Positions 15,880-24,088 of a stretch of DNA of 64,000 bases are shown here, in pieces (position 1 is the stretch's first letter; each line of letters opens with the position of its first letter). Both the position numbers and the translations under genes were made by a program. The stretch is from the NCBI RefSeq assembly GCF_001751365.1, contig NZ_LJGT01000041.1:985045-1049044 (forward strand). The letters are read 5' to 3'. Under the pieces are notes generated by a model. That model searched no databases and was not told the origin of the DNA. It saw only the letters and a list, made by a program, of their open reading frames with translations. Origin of the DNA: Streptomyces abyssalis. GTDB taxonomy: Bacteria; Actinomycetota; Actinomycetes; Streptomycetales; Streptomycetaceae.

Positions 15880-17149
15880 CGAGGTTCATGAGGAGGCGGT
15901 GCCGTCGGCGCAAGAAGCGTCCGACGCCGGCCGTGGAAGAATCGGTCCGCGCCACGCGGCACCGAGGAAGCCACTGCTGAACCGCCTGCATGTCCCCGCG
16001 GGCAAGGCGATAGCCCTCGCGGCCATGCCCTCTGCGGTCCTGATGGGGATGGGGTTCACGCCTCAGCTGGCCAACGCCAAGCCGTTGCCCAAGAACCCCT
16101 TCAAGGGCGGCGCCTGCGTGTCTCAGCCCGACAAGGACGAGAACGCGGAAGAGAAGGCCAAGGAGAAGGCCGCCAAGGAGCGCGCGGAGAAGGAGAAGGA
16201 GGAGCAGCAGGACGACGAGGCCAAGCCCGGTTCTGGTTCCTCCAAGCCTGAGCCGAGCCCGTCCGACCCCTCCGGCGGCAGCGGCGGCGGTTCCGAGGAC
16301 CCGGAGCCGAGCCCCTCCCCGTCCGAGCCCGGCGAGGACGAGGAAGAGGACGAGGACGACGGCGGCCTGCTGGGCGGTGTCGGCGACGCGATCGGCGACA
16401 TCCTCAGCCCCAAGGAGAAGAAGGAGAAGGAAGCCGAGGAGAAGAAGGAAGAGGAGAAGGCCTCTTCCGGATCTTCGGACTCCGGATCCAGCGGCTCCTC
16501 GGAGTCCTCCGCGAAGGCGGACAAGCCTGCCGGCGACGCCCTCGGCAAGGTCGGCGACGGCCTCAAGGACACCACCGACAAGCTCGGCGAGAAGGCAGAG
16601 CGGGTCGGCAAGGGTGCAGACGACCTGGTGCCCGAGGAGGAAGGCGACAAGGCCACCGCCCGCAAGGACGGCAAGGACTTCCCCTGCGTCGAGCACAAGA
16701 AGTCCGCGGGCAAGGACGAGCAGACTCCGAACATGCTCCCCAACGATCCGTGGACGCTGAAGGCCAGCTCCCTCGGTCTGCACGGCCTGGACTACAAGGG
16801 TGTCGTCAACATCCGTACCCAGGACGGGAAGACCAAGCAGGCCCTGAAGTTCACGGCCAGCAGCGTCGACATCGGCGACCTGCACCAGATCGTGGACGGA
16901 CCGAACGGCACCAAGTACCACGTACGGGCCGCCAAGGGCTCCACGTCCACGGTCAAGGGCGGCCAGGTCACCATGTACACGGAGGAGCTCAAGGGCAACC
17001 TCTTCGGGCTGATTCCGATCGTCTTCGACCCCGAGCACCCGCCGCCGCTGAACATCCCCGAGGCCTACTTCACCAACGTGGAGGTCACCCAGGCCGGTCA
17101 GTTCGGGGGCAATCTCACGGTGCCGGGGCTGCGCAACACCATCGAGTGA
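15869..17149 (+). CDS. Large charged, probably exported protein of the DUF6230/DUF6114 cassette
   Basis: 426 residues from the GTG at 15869, chosen for GGGAGG four bases upstream and because it overlaps the DUF6114 stop by 11 bp; an ATG at 15842 is the alternative. A basic segment is followed by a hydrophobic stretch (AIALAAMPSAVLMGMGF, about 51-67) resembling a late signal peptide. Then come about 190 residues of Lys/Glu-rich, Ser/Pro-rich and poly-acidic low complexity (bases about 16130-16660), then a compact C-terminal domain. That domain ends with TNVEVTQAGQFGGNLTVPGL, similar in pattern to the end of the DUF6230 protein. Function unknown; related entries called HypF-like are not supported here. 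Confidence 0.8.
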   Translation: MPGDEVHEEAVPSAQEASDAGRGRIGPRHAAPRKPLLNRLHVPAGKAIALAAMPSAVLMGMGFTPQLANAKPLPKNPFKGGACVSQPDKDENAEEKAKEKAAKERAEKEKEEQQDDEAKPGSGSSKPEPSPSDPSGGSGGGSEDPEPSPSPSEPGEDEEEDEDDGGLLGGVGDAIGDILSPKEKKEKEAEEKKEEEKASSGSSDSGSSGSSESSAKADKPAGDALGKVGDGLKDTTDKLGEKAERVGKGADDLVPEEEGDKATARKDGKDFPCVEHKKSAGKDEQTPNMLPNDPWTLKASSLGLHGLDYKGVVNIRTQDGKTKQALKFTASSVDIGDLHQIVDGPNGTKYHVRAAKGSTSTVKGGQVTMYTEELKGNLFGLIPIVFDPEHPPPLNIPEAYFTNVEVTQAGQFGGNLTVPGLRNTIE

Positions 17150-17206
17150 GGCCACCGCCTGATTCTTTCCGGGAGCCGTAACATCCGGGAGCCGCACACA
17201 CAGCAT

Positions 17207-17235
17207 GGCCCGCGACCTCAAGGAGGCCGCGGGCC
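17207..17235. terminator. Bidirectional terminator between the cassette and pyk
   Basis: GGCCCGCG (17207-17214) pairs with CGCGGGCC (17228-17235); an inner CCTC/GAGG stem closes the loop with one mismatch between. It lies between convergent genes, 58 bp past one stop and 38 bp past the other. Confidence 0.7.
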
Positions 17236-17272
17236 TTGCTCGTTGCCGGCGCCGGCCGCCGGCGCCGCGGGG

Positions 17273-18700
17273 TCAGCCCTGGGTGCCGCCCAGGTGGTGC
17301 ACCCGCACCATGTTCGTGGTGCCGGGGACGCCGGGCGGTGAGCCCGCCGTGATGAGCATGGTGTCGCCCGCGTCGTAGCGCTGGAGCTTCAGCAGCTCCG
17401 CGTCGACGAGTTCGACCATCTCGTCGGTGTGCTGCACGTGCGGCACGACGTACGTCTCCACACCCCAGCTCAGCGTGAGCTGGTTGCGCGTCTCGGGCTC
17501 GGTCGTGAAGGCGAGGATCGGCTGGCAGGCGCGGTAGCGGGAGAGCCGTCGCGCCGTGTCGCCGGACTTGGTGAAGGCCACGAGCGCCTTGCCGTCCAGG
17601 AAGTCCGCCATCTCCGCCGCAGCCCGCGCGACCGAACCGCCTTGCGTACGGGGCTTCTTGCCCGGCACCAGCGGCTGCAGCCCGCGGCTGAGCAGCTCCT
17701 CCTCGGCCGCCTCCACGATCTTCGACATCGTCTTGACCGTCTCGACCGGGTACTGCCCGACGGACGACTCCGCCGAGAGCATCACCGCGTCCGCGCCGTC
17801 CAGGATCGCGTTGGCGACGTCGGAGGCCTCGGCGCGCGTGGGGCGGGAGTTGGTGATCATCGACTCCATCATCTGCGTCGCGACGATCACCGGCTTGGCG
17901 TTCCGGCGGCACATCTCGATCAGGCGCTTCTGCACCATCGGCACCCGCTCCAGCGGATACTCGACGGCCAGGTCGCCGCGGGCCACCATCACGCCGTCGA
18001 AGGCCATGACGACGTCCTCCATGTTCGCCACGGCCTGCGGCTTCTCGACCTTGGCGATGAGCGGGACGCGCCGGCCGACCTCGTCCATGATCCGGTGCAC
18101 GTCGCGCACGTCGGACGCGTCCCGTACGAAGGACAGCGCCACCATGTCGCAGCCCATGCGCAGGGCGAAGCGCAGATCCTCGACGTCCTTTTCCGAAAGC
18201 GCCGGCACGTTGACCGCCGCGCCCGGGAGATTGATGCCCTTGTGATCGGAGATGACGCCGCCCTCGATCACGATGGTGCGGACCCGGGGGCCGTCGACCT
18301 CGGTGACCTGGAGGGCGACGTTGCCGTCGTTGATGAGGACGGAGTCGCCCTTGGTGACGTCGCCCGGCAGGCCCTTGTAGGTGGTGCCGCAGACCGTCTT
18401 GTCGCCCGCGACGTCCTCGGTGGTGATGGTGAACTCTTCGCCCCGCACCAGCTCCACGGGCCCCTCGGCGAAGGTCTCCAGGCGGATCTTGGGGCCCTGG
18501 AGGTCGGCCAGTACGCCGACGGCACGGCCCGTGTCCTCGGCCGCCTTGCGGACGCGCTCGTACCGCTCCTGGTGCTCGGGCTGGCTGCCGTGGCTCATGT
18601 TGAAACGGGCCACGTTCATACCGGCCTCGATCAGCGTCTTCAGCTGCTCGTAGGAGTCGACGGCTGGGCCCAGGGTGCAGACGATTTTGGAACGGCGCAT
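17273..18700 (-). CDS. pyk: Pyruvate kinase
   Basis: 475 residues, normal for a bacterial pyruvate kinase (phosphoenolpyruvate + ADP to pyruvate + ATP; last step of glycolysis). It starts MRRSKIVCTLGP. Landmarks: MNVARFNMSHGS, KVEKPQAVANMEDV (catalytic Lys), MVARGDLAVEYP (metal and ADP site) and the signature TQMMESMITNSRPTRAEASD with AVMLSAESSVGQYPVE. The C-terminal allosteric domain is complete. It is followed, reading leftward, by a bidirectional terminator. It lies downstream of ackA on the same strand but has its own 62-bp leader with a possible -10 (TAGGAT) close to the ATG. Streptomyces usually has two pyk genes; the other is not here. Confidence 0.97.
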   Translation of the reverse strand: MRRSKIVCTLGPAVDSYEQLKTLIEAGMNVARFNMSHGSQPEHQERYERVRKAAEDTGRAVGVLADLQGPKIRLETFAEGPVELVRGEEFTITTEDVAGDKTVCGTTYKGLPGDVTKGDSVLINDGNVALQVTEVDGPRVRTIVIEGGVISDHKGINLPGAAVNVPALSEKDVEDLRFALRMGCDMVALSFVRDASDVRDVHRIMDEVGRRVPLIAKVEKPQAVANMEDVVMAFDGVMVARGDLAVEYPLERVPMVQKRLIEMCRRNAKPVIVATQMMESMITNSRPTRAEASDVANAILDGADAVMLSAESSVGQYPVETVKTMSKIVEAAEEELLSRGLQPLVPGKKPRTQGGSVARAAAEMADFLDGKALVAFTKSGDTARRLSRYRACQPILAFTTEPETRNQLTLSWGVETYVVPHVQHTDEMVELVDAELLKLQRYDAGDTMLITAGSPPGVPGTTNMVRVHHLGGTQG

Positions 18701-18762
18701 GAGGACGATCCTAACGGTTTGTTCAAAGGCGGAACGTATCGGGGGTGAAGTGGATCACGGGG

Positions 18763-20055
18763 TCAGCGGTGAGCCGCGGAGCCCGCCTCGCTGACCAGCT
18801 CATAGGTCTGCCGTGCGATCTCCAGTTCCTCATCGGTCGGTACGACGGCCACCGCTACAGGGGCACCGTCGGGGGAGACGATCCTGGCCCCGGCGGGCGC
18901 CGGCCCCTCCGGCTCCGCCTCGTTTCTCGCGTCGTCGACGGACAGGCCCAGCCCTTCCAGGCCCTGAAGCGCGGCCCGCCGCACCGGGGCGGAATTCTCG
19001 CCCACTCCGGCGGTGAAGGCCACGGCGTCCACGCGGCCCAGCACCGCGCAGTAGGCGCCGATGTACTTCTTGAGGCGGTGGACGTAGATGTCGAAGGCGA
19101 GCCTCGCCTCCTCCTCGCCTTCGTCGACGCGACGGCGGATCTCCCGCATGTCGTTGTCGCCGCACAGGCCCACCAGCCCGCTCCGCTTGTTCAGCAGCTG
19201 GTCGACCCCGTCCACCGACATGCCCGCCACCCGCACGAGATGGAGGACGACGGCGGGGTCCACGTCGCCGGAACGGGTACCCATCACCAGGCCCTCAAGC
19301 GGCGTCAGGCCCATCGAGGTGTCCACGCAGCGGCCCGCACGCACGGCGGAGGCGGAGGCCCCGTTGCCGAGGTGCAGCACGATGACGTTGACCTCGGACG
19401 GGTCCTTGCCGAGCATTTCGGCGGTCCTGCGGGAGACGTAGGCGTGCGAGGTGCCGTGGAAGCCGTAGCGGCGTACGAGGTGCTCGTCGGCCGTCGCGGT
19501 GTCGATCGCGTAGCGGGCCGCGTGCTCCGGCATCGTCGTGTGGAAGGTGGTGTCGAAGACCGCGACCTGCGGGAGGCCGGGGTTGAGCGACCGGGCGGTG
19601 GTGATGCCCGTCAGGTTGGCCGGGTTGTGCAGCGGTGCCAGGGGGATGAGCCGCTCGATCTCCGCGAGCACGGCGTCGTCGACGAGAGTCGGGCGCGTGA
19701 AGGTCTGCCCGCCGTGCACCACGCGGTGCCCGATCGCGGCCAGCCGGGGGTCCTCCAGACCGCAGCCGTCCGCCTCCAGCTCCCGCGCGACCGCCCTGAG
19801 TGCGGCGTCGTGGTCAGCGAACTCCTCGACCCGCTCCCGGCGTTCACCTCCTGAAGCCAGTGCTGGGGTCTCGCCGCCCGAGGCATTCGGGGTCTCCCCG
19901 CCGGAGGCAGGGGAAGAATGCACGAGGCGGGACTGCCTCTCCCCGATGCGTTCCACGATCCCGGCTGCCTGCCGCGAACCGTCCGCCATCTCCAGCAGCT
20001 GGTACCTGACCGAGGAGGAACCGGAGTTGAGTACGAGGACGCGGGTCGCGGTCAC
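18763..20055 (-). CDS. ackA: Acetate kinase
   Basis: 430 residues from the GTG at 20055 (VTATRVLVLNSGSSS). It makes acetyl phosphate from acetate and ATP, or ATP in the reverse direction, pairing with Pta upstream. ASKHA-fold landmarks are RVLVLNSGSSSVRYQLLE, HRVVHGG, FDTTFH, RRYGFHGTSHAYV and VIVLHLGNGAS, with TRSGDVDPAV. It is about 30 residues longer than usual because of an insert at about residues 46-70 containing SGGETP-type repeats (ASGGETPNASGGETP, then ASGGER), encoded by three imperfect DNA repeats at 19848-19918. A 363-bp gap containing a hairpin separates it from pta. Confidence 0.96.
   Translation of the reverse strand: MTATRVLVLNSGSSSVRYQLLEMADGSRQAAGIVERIGERQSRLVHSSPASGGETPNASGGETPALASGGERRERVEEFADHDAALRAVARELEADGCGLEDPRLAAIGHRVVHGGQTFTRPTLVDDAVLAEIERLIPLAPLHNPANLTGITTARSLNPGLPQVAVFDTTFHTTMPEHAARYAIDTATADEHLVRRYGFHGTSHAYVSRRTAEMLGKDPSEVNVIVLHLGNGASASAVRAGRCVDTSMGLTPLEGLVMGTRSGDVDPAVVLHLVRVAGMSVDGVDQLLNKRSGLVGLCGDNDMREIRRRVDEGEEEARLAFDIYVHRLKKYIGAYCAVLGRVDAVAFTAGVGENSAPVRRAALQGLEGLGLSVDDARNEAEPEGPAPAGARIVSPDGAPVAVAVVPTDEELEIARQTYELVSEAGSAAHR
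19848..19918. repeat. Three imperfect repeats inside ackA encoding (A)SGGE(T)P
   Basis: On the coding strand the three units read GCCTCCGGCGGGGAGACCCC, GCCTCGGGCGGCGAGACCCC and GCTTCAGGAGGTGAACGCC. Related sequence appears in frame inside glgE (41612-41629, CTGGCGTCAGGAGGTGAC) and in the intergenic region at 51669-51695. It looks like a small dispersed repeat that has inserted into surface loops. Confidence 0.7.
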
Positions 20056-20418
20056 GGGCGGCTCGGCTTTCTGAACGGGTGTCGGCTCGCGCACGACGAT
20101 AGCGCCGCGGTGCGCGGGATCGTGCGTGGCGGTGGTGCACGCTGCGGCCCGGCCGGTGCGGGTCCGTTCCGGCCTCCTCCCGTCGCCGGCCGGCCCGCCG
20201 GCGACGGAAGCCGCGTACGCCGCGGGTACCGCCGTCACCGGACGTGGACCCGCGGCCCGGGAGCCGGGCCGGACGGCGGCCCAACGGGCCCTGTGCCGGG
20301 GCCGATCGGCTCCCGCTGCCCACGGCGGTCCGTGGCCCCGGCCACCGCGCGGACGGGCGGCCGGTCGGCGCGGCCGGGCGTGACGGCCGGGCGTGACGGC
20401 CGCCGGGACGCGGCAGGC
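20056..20418. other. 363-bp gap between pta and ackA
   Basis: No gene seen. It is very GC-rich. It contains a strong hairpin (20180-20207) and a 13-bp direct repeat GGCCGGGCGTGAC twice in a row near 20372-20397. It may separate transcription of ackA from pta. Confidence 0.6.
20180..20207. terminator. Hairpin between pta and ackA
   Basis: CCGTCGCCGG (20180-20189) and CCGGCGACGG (20198-20207) form a 10-bp perfect stem with an 8-nt loop. It could terminate or attenuate pta transcription before ackA. Confidence 0.5.
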
Positions 20419-22554
20419 TCACCCCGGCGCGGTGCCGCCCGTGCCGTCCCCCTGGGCCTGGATCGCGGTGATCGCGACGGTGTTGATGATGTCGGAGACC
20501 AGCGCACCCCGTGACAGGTCGTTCACGGGCTTGCGCAGGCCCTGGAGCACCGGCCCGACGGCGACCGCCCCCGCCGAACGCTGCACCGCCTTGTAGGTGT
20601 TGTTGCCGGTGTTGAGGTCCGGGAAGATCAGCACGGTCGCCCGGCCCGCGACCTGCGACCCGGGCAGCTTCGTCGCCGCGACCGAGGGCTCCACCGCGGC
20701 GTCGTACTGGATGGGCCCCTCGACGAGCAGGTCGGGCCTGCGCTGCCGTACGAGCTCCGTCGCCTCGCGCACCTTGTCGACGTCCGCGCCCGACCCGGAG
20801 GTCCCCGTCGAGTACGACAGCATCGCGATGCGCGGCTCGACGCCGAAGCGTGCGGCCGTCGCCGCCGACTGGACGGCGATGTCGGCGAGTTGCTCCGCGT
20901 CCGGGTCGGGATTGACCGCGCAGTCGCCGTAGACGAGGACGCGGTCGGCCAGGCACATGAAGAACACCGACGAGACGATCGAGGCGTCCGGGCTCGTCCT
21001 GATCACCTCGAAGGCGGGACGGACGGTCGCCGCCGTGGAGTGCGCGGCGCCCGAGACCATGCCGTCCGCGAGACCCTCGCGCACCATCAGCGTCCCGAAG
21101 TAGGAGACGTCGGCGACCACGTCGTAGGCGAGTTCGACCGTGACGCCCTTGTGGGAGCGCAGCTTCGCGTACGTCTCCGCGAAGCGCTCGCGCAGCGGCG
21201 AGGTCTGCGTGTCCACGATCCGTGCGGACGCCTGCGCGGTGGAGGGCAGTTCGTCCTCGGCGAGGAGCGCGAGGTCGATGCCGAGCTCCGCCGCCCGCCT
21301 GCGTACGGCAGTGTGCTCGCCCAGCAGCGTGAGGTCGCAGATGTTGCGGCGCAGCAGCACTTCCGCGGCACGCAGCACCCGCTCCTCGCTGCCCTCCGGG
21401 AGCACGATGTGCCGGCGGTCGGCGCGGGAACGCTCGACGAGCTGGTGCTCGAACATCATCGGCGTGACGCGTTCACCCCGTACGACCGCGAGCCGGTCGG
21501 CCAACTGCCCCGTGTCGACGTGGTGTTCGAAGAGGCCGAGGGCCACTTCGGCCTTGCGCGGCGTGGCCGCCGTCAGCCTGCCCTCCAGCGCGAGCAGCTC
21601 CGCCGCCGTGGGGAACGAGCCGCCGGACACCCCCAGGACCGGCGTGCCCGGGGCGAGCCGTGTGGCGAGCGCCATCGTCTCGGGACCGGGCCGCTCGCCG
21701 AGGGTGAGGACGACTCCGGCGATCGCGGGGGAGCCGGCGGCGTGCGAGGCGAGGGCGCCCACGACCAGGTCGGCGCGGTCCCCCGGAGTGATCACCATGC
21801 AGCCCTCGGTAAGGGCGGGCAGGAAGACGGGCAGATGCGCTCCGCCGAATACGAAGTCCCGCACGTCGCGGGCGAGGGCCGCCGGCTCGCCCAGCAGCAT
21901 CTCGGCACCGAGCTTGTCCCGTACCTGCGCGACGGTCGGCGCGGAGAGCGCGGGCTCCTCCGGCAGTACGTAGACCGGCTCGGGGAGCCCGGTGCCGGCG
22001 AGCAGGCGCGCCGCCCCGTCACGCTCGGCGCCGCGCACGCGGTTCGCGACCATCGCGACGACGTCGCATCCGAGCGAGGTGAAGGCGTGGTGCGCGTTGC
22101 GCACCTCCGAGGCGACGGACTCGGCGTTCTGCTCCCTGCCGGAGACGACGGGCAGCACCGATGCGCCGAACTCGTTGGCCAGACGGGCGTTGAGCGCCAG
22201 CTCGGCGGGGAGCTGGGTCCCCGCGTAGTCGGTGCCCAGGACGAGCACGGCGTCGTAGCCGGCCGCGGCGGCGTGGAAGCGTTCCACGAGGGCCGAGACC
22301 AGCTCGTCCTCGCCACGGTCCGCCTGGAGCGCCGCCGCCTCCTCGTAGGACATGCCTATGGCGCTCTCCGTCGGCTGTGTGAGGCGGTAGCGGCTGCGCA
22401 GCAGCTCGTGGAGGCGGTCCGGGCCGTCGTGGACCAGCGGACGGAACACCCCGACGCGGTCCACCCGCCGGGTCAGGAGCTCCATGACTCCCAGCTCGAC
22501 GACCTGGCGGCCGTCGCCGCGGCCGATTCCCGTCACGTACACACTGCGGGGCAC
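20419..22554 (-). CDS. pta: Phosphate acetyltransferase (long form)
   Basis: 711 residues from the GTG at 22554 (VPRSVYVTGIGRGDGR), with GAGAGGAAG upstream; the frame is open further but non-coding. It converts acetyl-CoA + phosphate to acetyl phosphate + CoA. Layout: N-terminal P-loop-like/BioD-like domain (about 1-220), a DRTGG domain (about 220-380), and the catalytic PTA domain (RRHIVLPEGSEERVLRAAE to the end) with MVSGAAHSTAATVRPAFE and PDLNTGNNTYKAVQRSA. Length and order match the long regulatory type found in actinobacteria and enteric bacteria. It is divergent from pfkA and upstream of ackA. Confidence 0.96.
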   Translation of the reverse strand: MPRSVYVTGIGRGDGRQVVELGVMELLTRRVDRVGVFRPLVHDGPDRLHELLRSRYRLTQPTESAIGMSYEEAAALQADRGEDELVSALVERFHAAAAGYDAVLVLGTDYAGTQLPAELALNARLANEFGASVLPVVSGREQNAESVASEVRNAHHAFTSLGCDVVAMVANRVRGAERDGAARLLAGTGLPEPVYVLPEEPALSAPTVAQVRDKLGAEMLLGEPAALARDVRDFVFGGAHLPVFLPALTEGCMVITPGDRADLVVGALASHAAGSPAIAGVVLTLGERPGPETMALATRLAPGTPVLGVSGGSFPTAAELLALEGRLTAATPRKAEVALGLFEHHVDTGQLADRLAVVRGERVTPMMFEHQLVERSRADRRHIVLPEGSEERVLRAAEVLLRRNICDLTLLGEHTAVRRRAAELGIDLALLAEDELPSTAQASARIVDTQTSPLRERFAETYAKLRSHKGVTVELAYDVVADVSYFGTLMVREGLADGMVSGAAHSTAATVRPAFEVIRTSPDASIVSSVFFMCLADRVLVYGDCAVNPDPDAEQLADIAVQSAATAARFGVEPRIAMLSYSTGTSGSGADVDKVREATELVRQRRPDLLVEGPIQYDAAVEPSVAATKLPGSQVAGRATVLIFPDLNTGNNTYKAVQRSAGAVAVGPVLQGLRKPVNDLSRGALVSDIINTVAITAIQAQGDGTGGTAPG

Positions 22555-22904
22555 GGGTGTTCTTCCTCTCGTCGCCTGTGGGACGGTCCGGTCGCACGGC
22601 CGTGGAACAGTTGGCCATACGGGGGGGGGTCGCCTGCCCGCGCCTTGGCGCAGCCGACTACGTGGCCGCAAGCGCAGAAGCCCCACGTCTTTGACCGTAC
22701 CCGGGGGCGATGTGAGCGGGCCCGTCGAGCGGGCAGGAGAGCGGGGAGCGGTCCGGTGGGCGGACGGGCGGTGCGAGGTGCGTTCAACACATGAAACACT
22801 CGGCACGGCTCGATTCGTCTGCGGACGGTTCACCGCCAGGACCAGCAGAGCAGCAAGGAGCGCCCGCCCGGTGCGGGCCGAGACGACCAGGAGAGCGAAC
22901 CCCC
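22555..22904. other. Divergent promoter region pta / pfkA
   Basis: 350 bp without a gene. It must carry the promoters of both genes. It includes an uninterrupted run of nine G at 22621-22629, the longest homopolymer I noticed, and a ribosome site AGGAGA before pfkA. No clear operator was seen. Confidence 0.6.
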
Positions 22905-23930
22905 ATGCGCATCGGAGTCCTCACGGCAGGCGGCGACTGCCCCGGTCTGAACGCCGTGATCCGTTCCGTGGTCCACCGCGCCGTTCACGACCGGAACGAC
23001 GAAGTGATCGGTTTCGAGGACGGGTTCACGGGGCTCCTCGACGGACGTCACCGCCCGCTCGACACCAACGACGTCGCCGGCATCCTGGCCCGCGGCGGCA
23101 CCATCCTGGGGTCCGCCCGGCTGGAGCGCGACCGGCTGCGTGAGGCATGCGACAACTCCGAGGAGCTCGTCGACCGCCTCGGCCTCGACGCCCTGATCCC
23201 CATCGGCGGCGAGGGCACCCTGACCGCCGCCCGGATGCTCGCGGACGCGGGGCTCCCGGTCGTCGGCGTCCCCAAGACCATCGACAACGACATCTCCGCC
23301 ACCGACCGCACCTTCGGGTTCGACACGGCTGTGGGTGTCGCCACCGAGGCCATGGACCGCCTCAAGACCACCGCGGAGTCGCACCAGCGCGTCATGGTCG
23401 TGGAGGTCATGGGGCGGCACGCCGGCTGGATCGCCCTGGAGGCGGGCATGGCCGCGGGCGCGCACGGCATCTGCATCCCGGAGCGGCCCTTCGAGGTCGA
23501 TGACCTGGTGAAGATGGTCGAGGAGCGCTTCTCCCGCGAGAAGAAGTTCGCGCTGATCTGCGTCGCCGAGGGCGCGCACCCGGCCGCGGGCTCGATGCCG
23601 TACGAGAAGGGCGTCATCGACCAGTACGGACACGAGCGCTTCGTCGGCATCGGCAACCGCCTCGCGAGCGAGCTGGAGTACCGGCTGGGCAAGGAGGCCA
23701 AGCCGGTCATCCTCGGCCACGTACAGCGCGGCGGTACGCCCACCGCGTACGACCGCGTGCTCGCCACCCGCTTCGGCTGGCACGCGGTGGAGGCGGCGCA
23801 CCGGGGCGACTTCGGGCAGATGACGGCGCTGCGCGGCACCGAGATCGTCATGACGCCGCTGGCGAACGCGGTGAGCGAGCTGAAGCGTGTGCCGCAGGAC
23901 CGCATGGACGAGGCGGAATCGGTCTACTGA
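22905..23930 (+). CDS. pfkA: 6-phosphofructokinase
   Basis: 341 residues from the ATG at 22905 (MRIGVLTAGGDCPG), with AGGAGA upstream; the frame is open 38 codons earlier but those are not conserved-looking. It phosphorylates fructose 6-phosphate at C1, the committed step of glycolysis. Motifs: GGDCPGLNAVIRS, IPIGGEGT, VPKTIDNDISATDRTFGFDTAV, VMGRHAGWIALEAG and LGHVQRGGTPTAYDR. The Gly in GGEGT is the residue found in ATP-dependent enzymes, while the Lys in PKTIDND is the one found in PPi-dependent ones. This mixed pair is known in actinobacterial PFKs that use ATP, so ATP is the likely donor. Confidence 0.96.
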   Translation: MRIGVLTAGGDCPGLNAVIRSVVHRAVHDRNDEVIGFEDGFTGLLDGRHRPLDTNDVAGILARGGTILGSARLERDRLREACDNSEELVDRLGLDALIPIGGEGTLTAARMLADAGLPVVGVPKTIDNDISATDRTFGFDTAVGVATEAMDRLKTTAESHQRVMVVEVMGRHAGWIALEAGMAAGAHGICIPERPFEVDDLVKMVEERFSREKKFALICVAEGAHPAAGSMPYEKGVIDQYGHERFVGIGNRLASELEYRLGKEAKPVILGHVQRGGTPTAYDRVLATRFGWHAVEAAHRGDFGQMTALRGTEIVMTPLANAVSELKRVPQDRMDEAESVY

Positions 23931-24088
23931 CCGCGGCCTCCAGGGAGCTGGGGGAAGGCCGGGGTCATGGGCGGGGTCGGACGGGCCTCGCTCGATCGTC
24001 CGCCTCCGTGACTCCCCGGATGGCTGGAATCGATCCGTAATACACAGGTTCTAGCGAATCCTCCGCCAGGTGAGGTGCACTGCGCCTC

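Noticed and set aside
15488..17221. 577-codon minus-strand frame over the charged protein gene
   Set aside because: Leu-rich low complexity generated by Lys/Glu codons on the other strand; the plus-strand gene has the ribosome site and signal-like segment.
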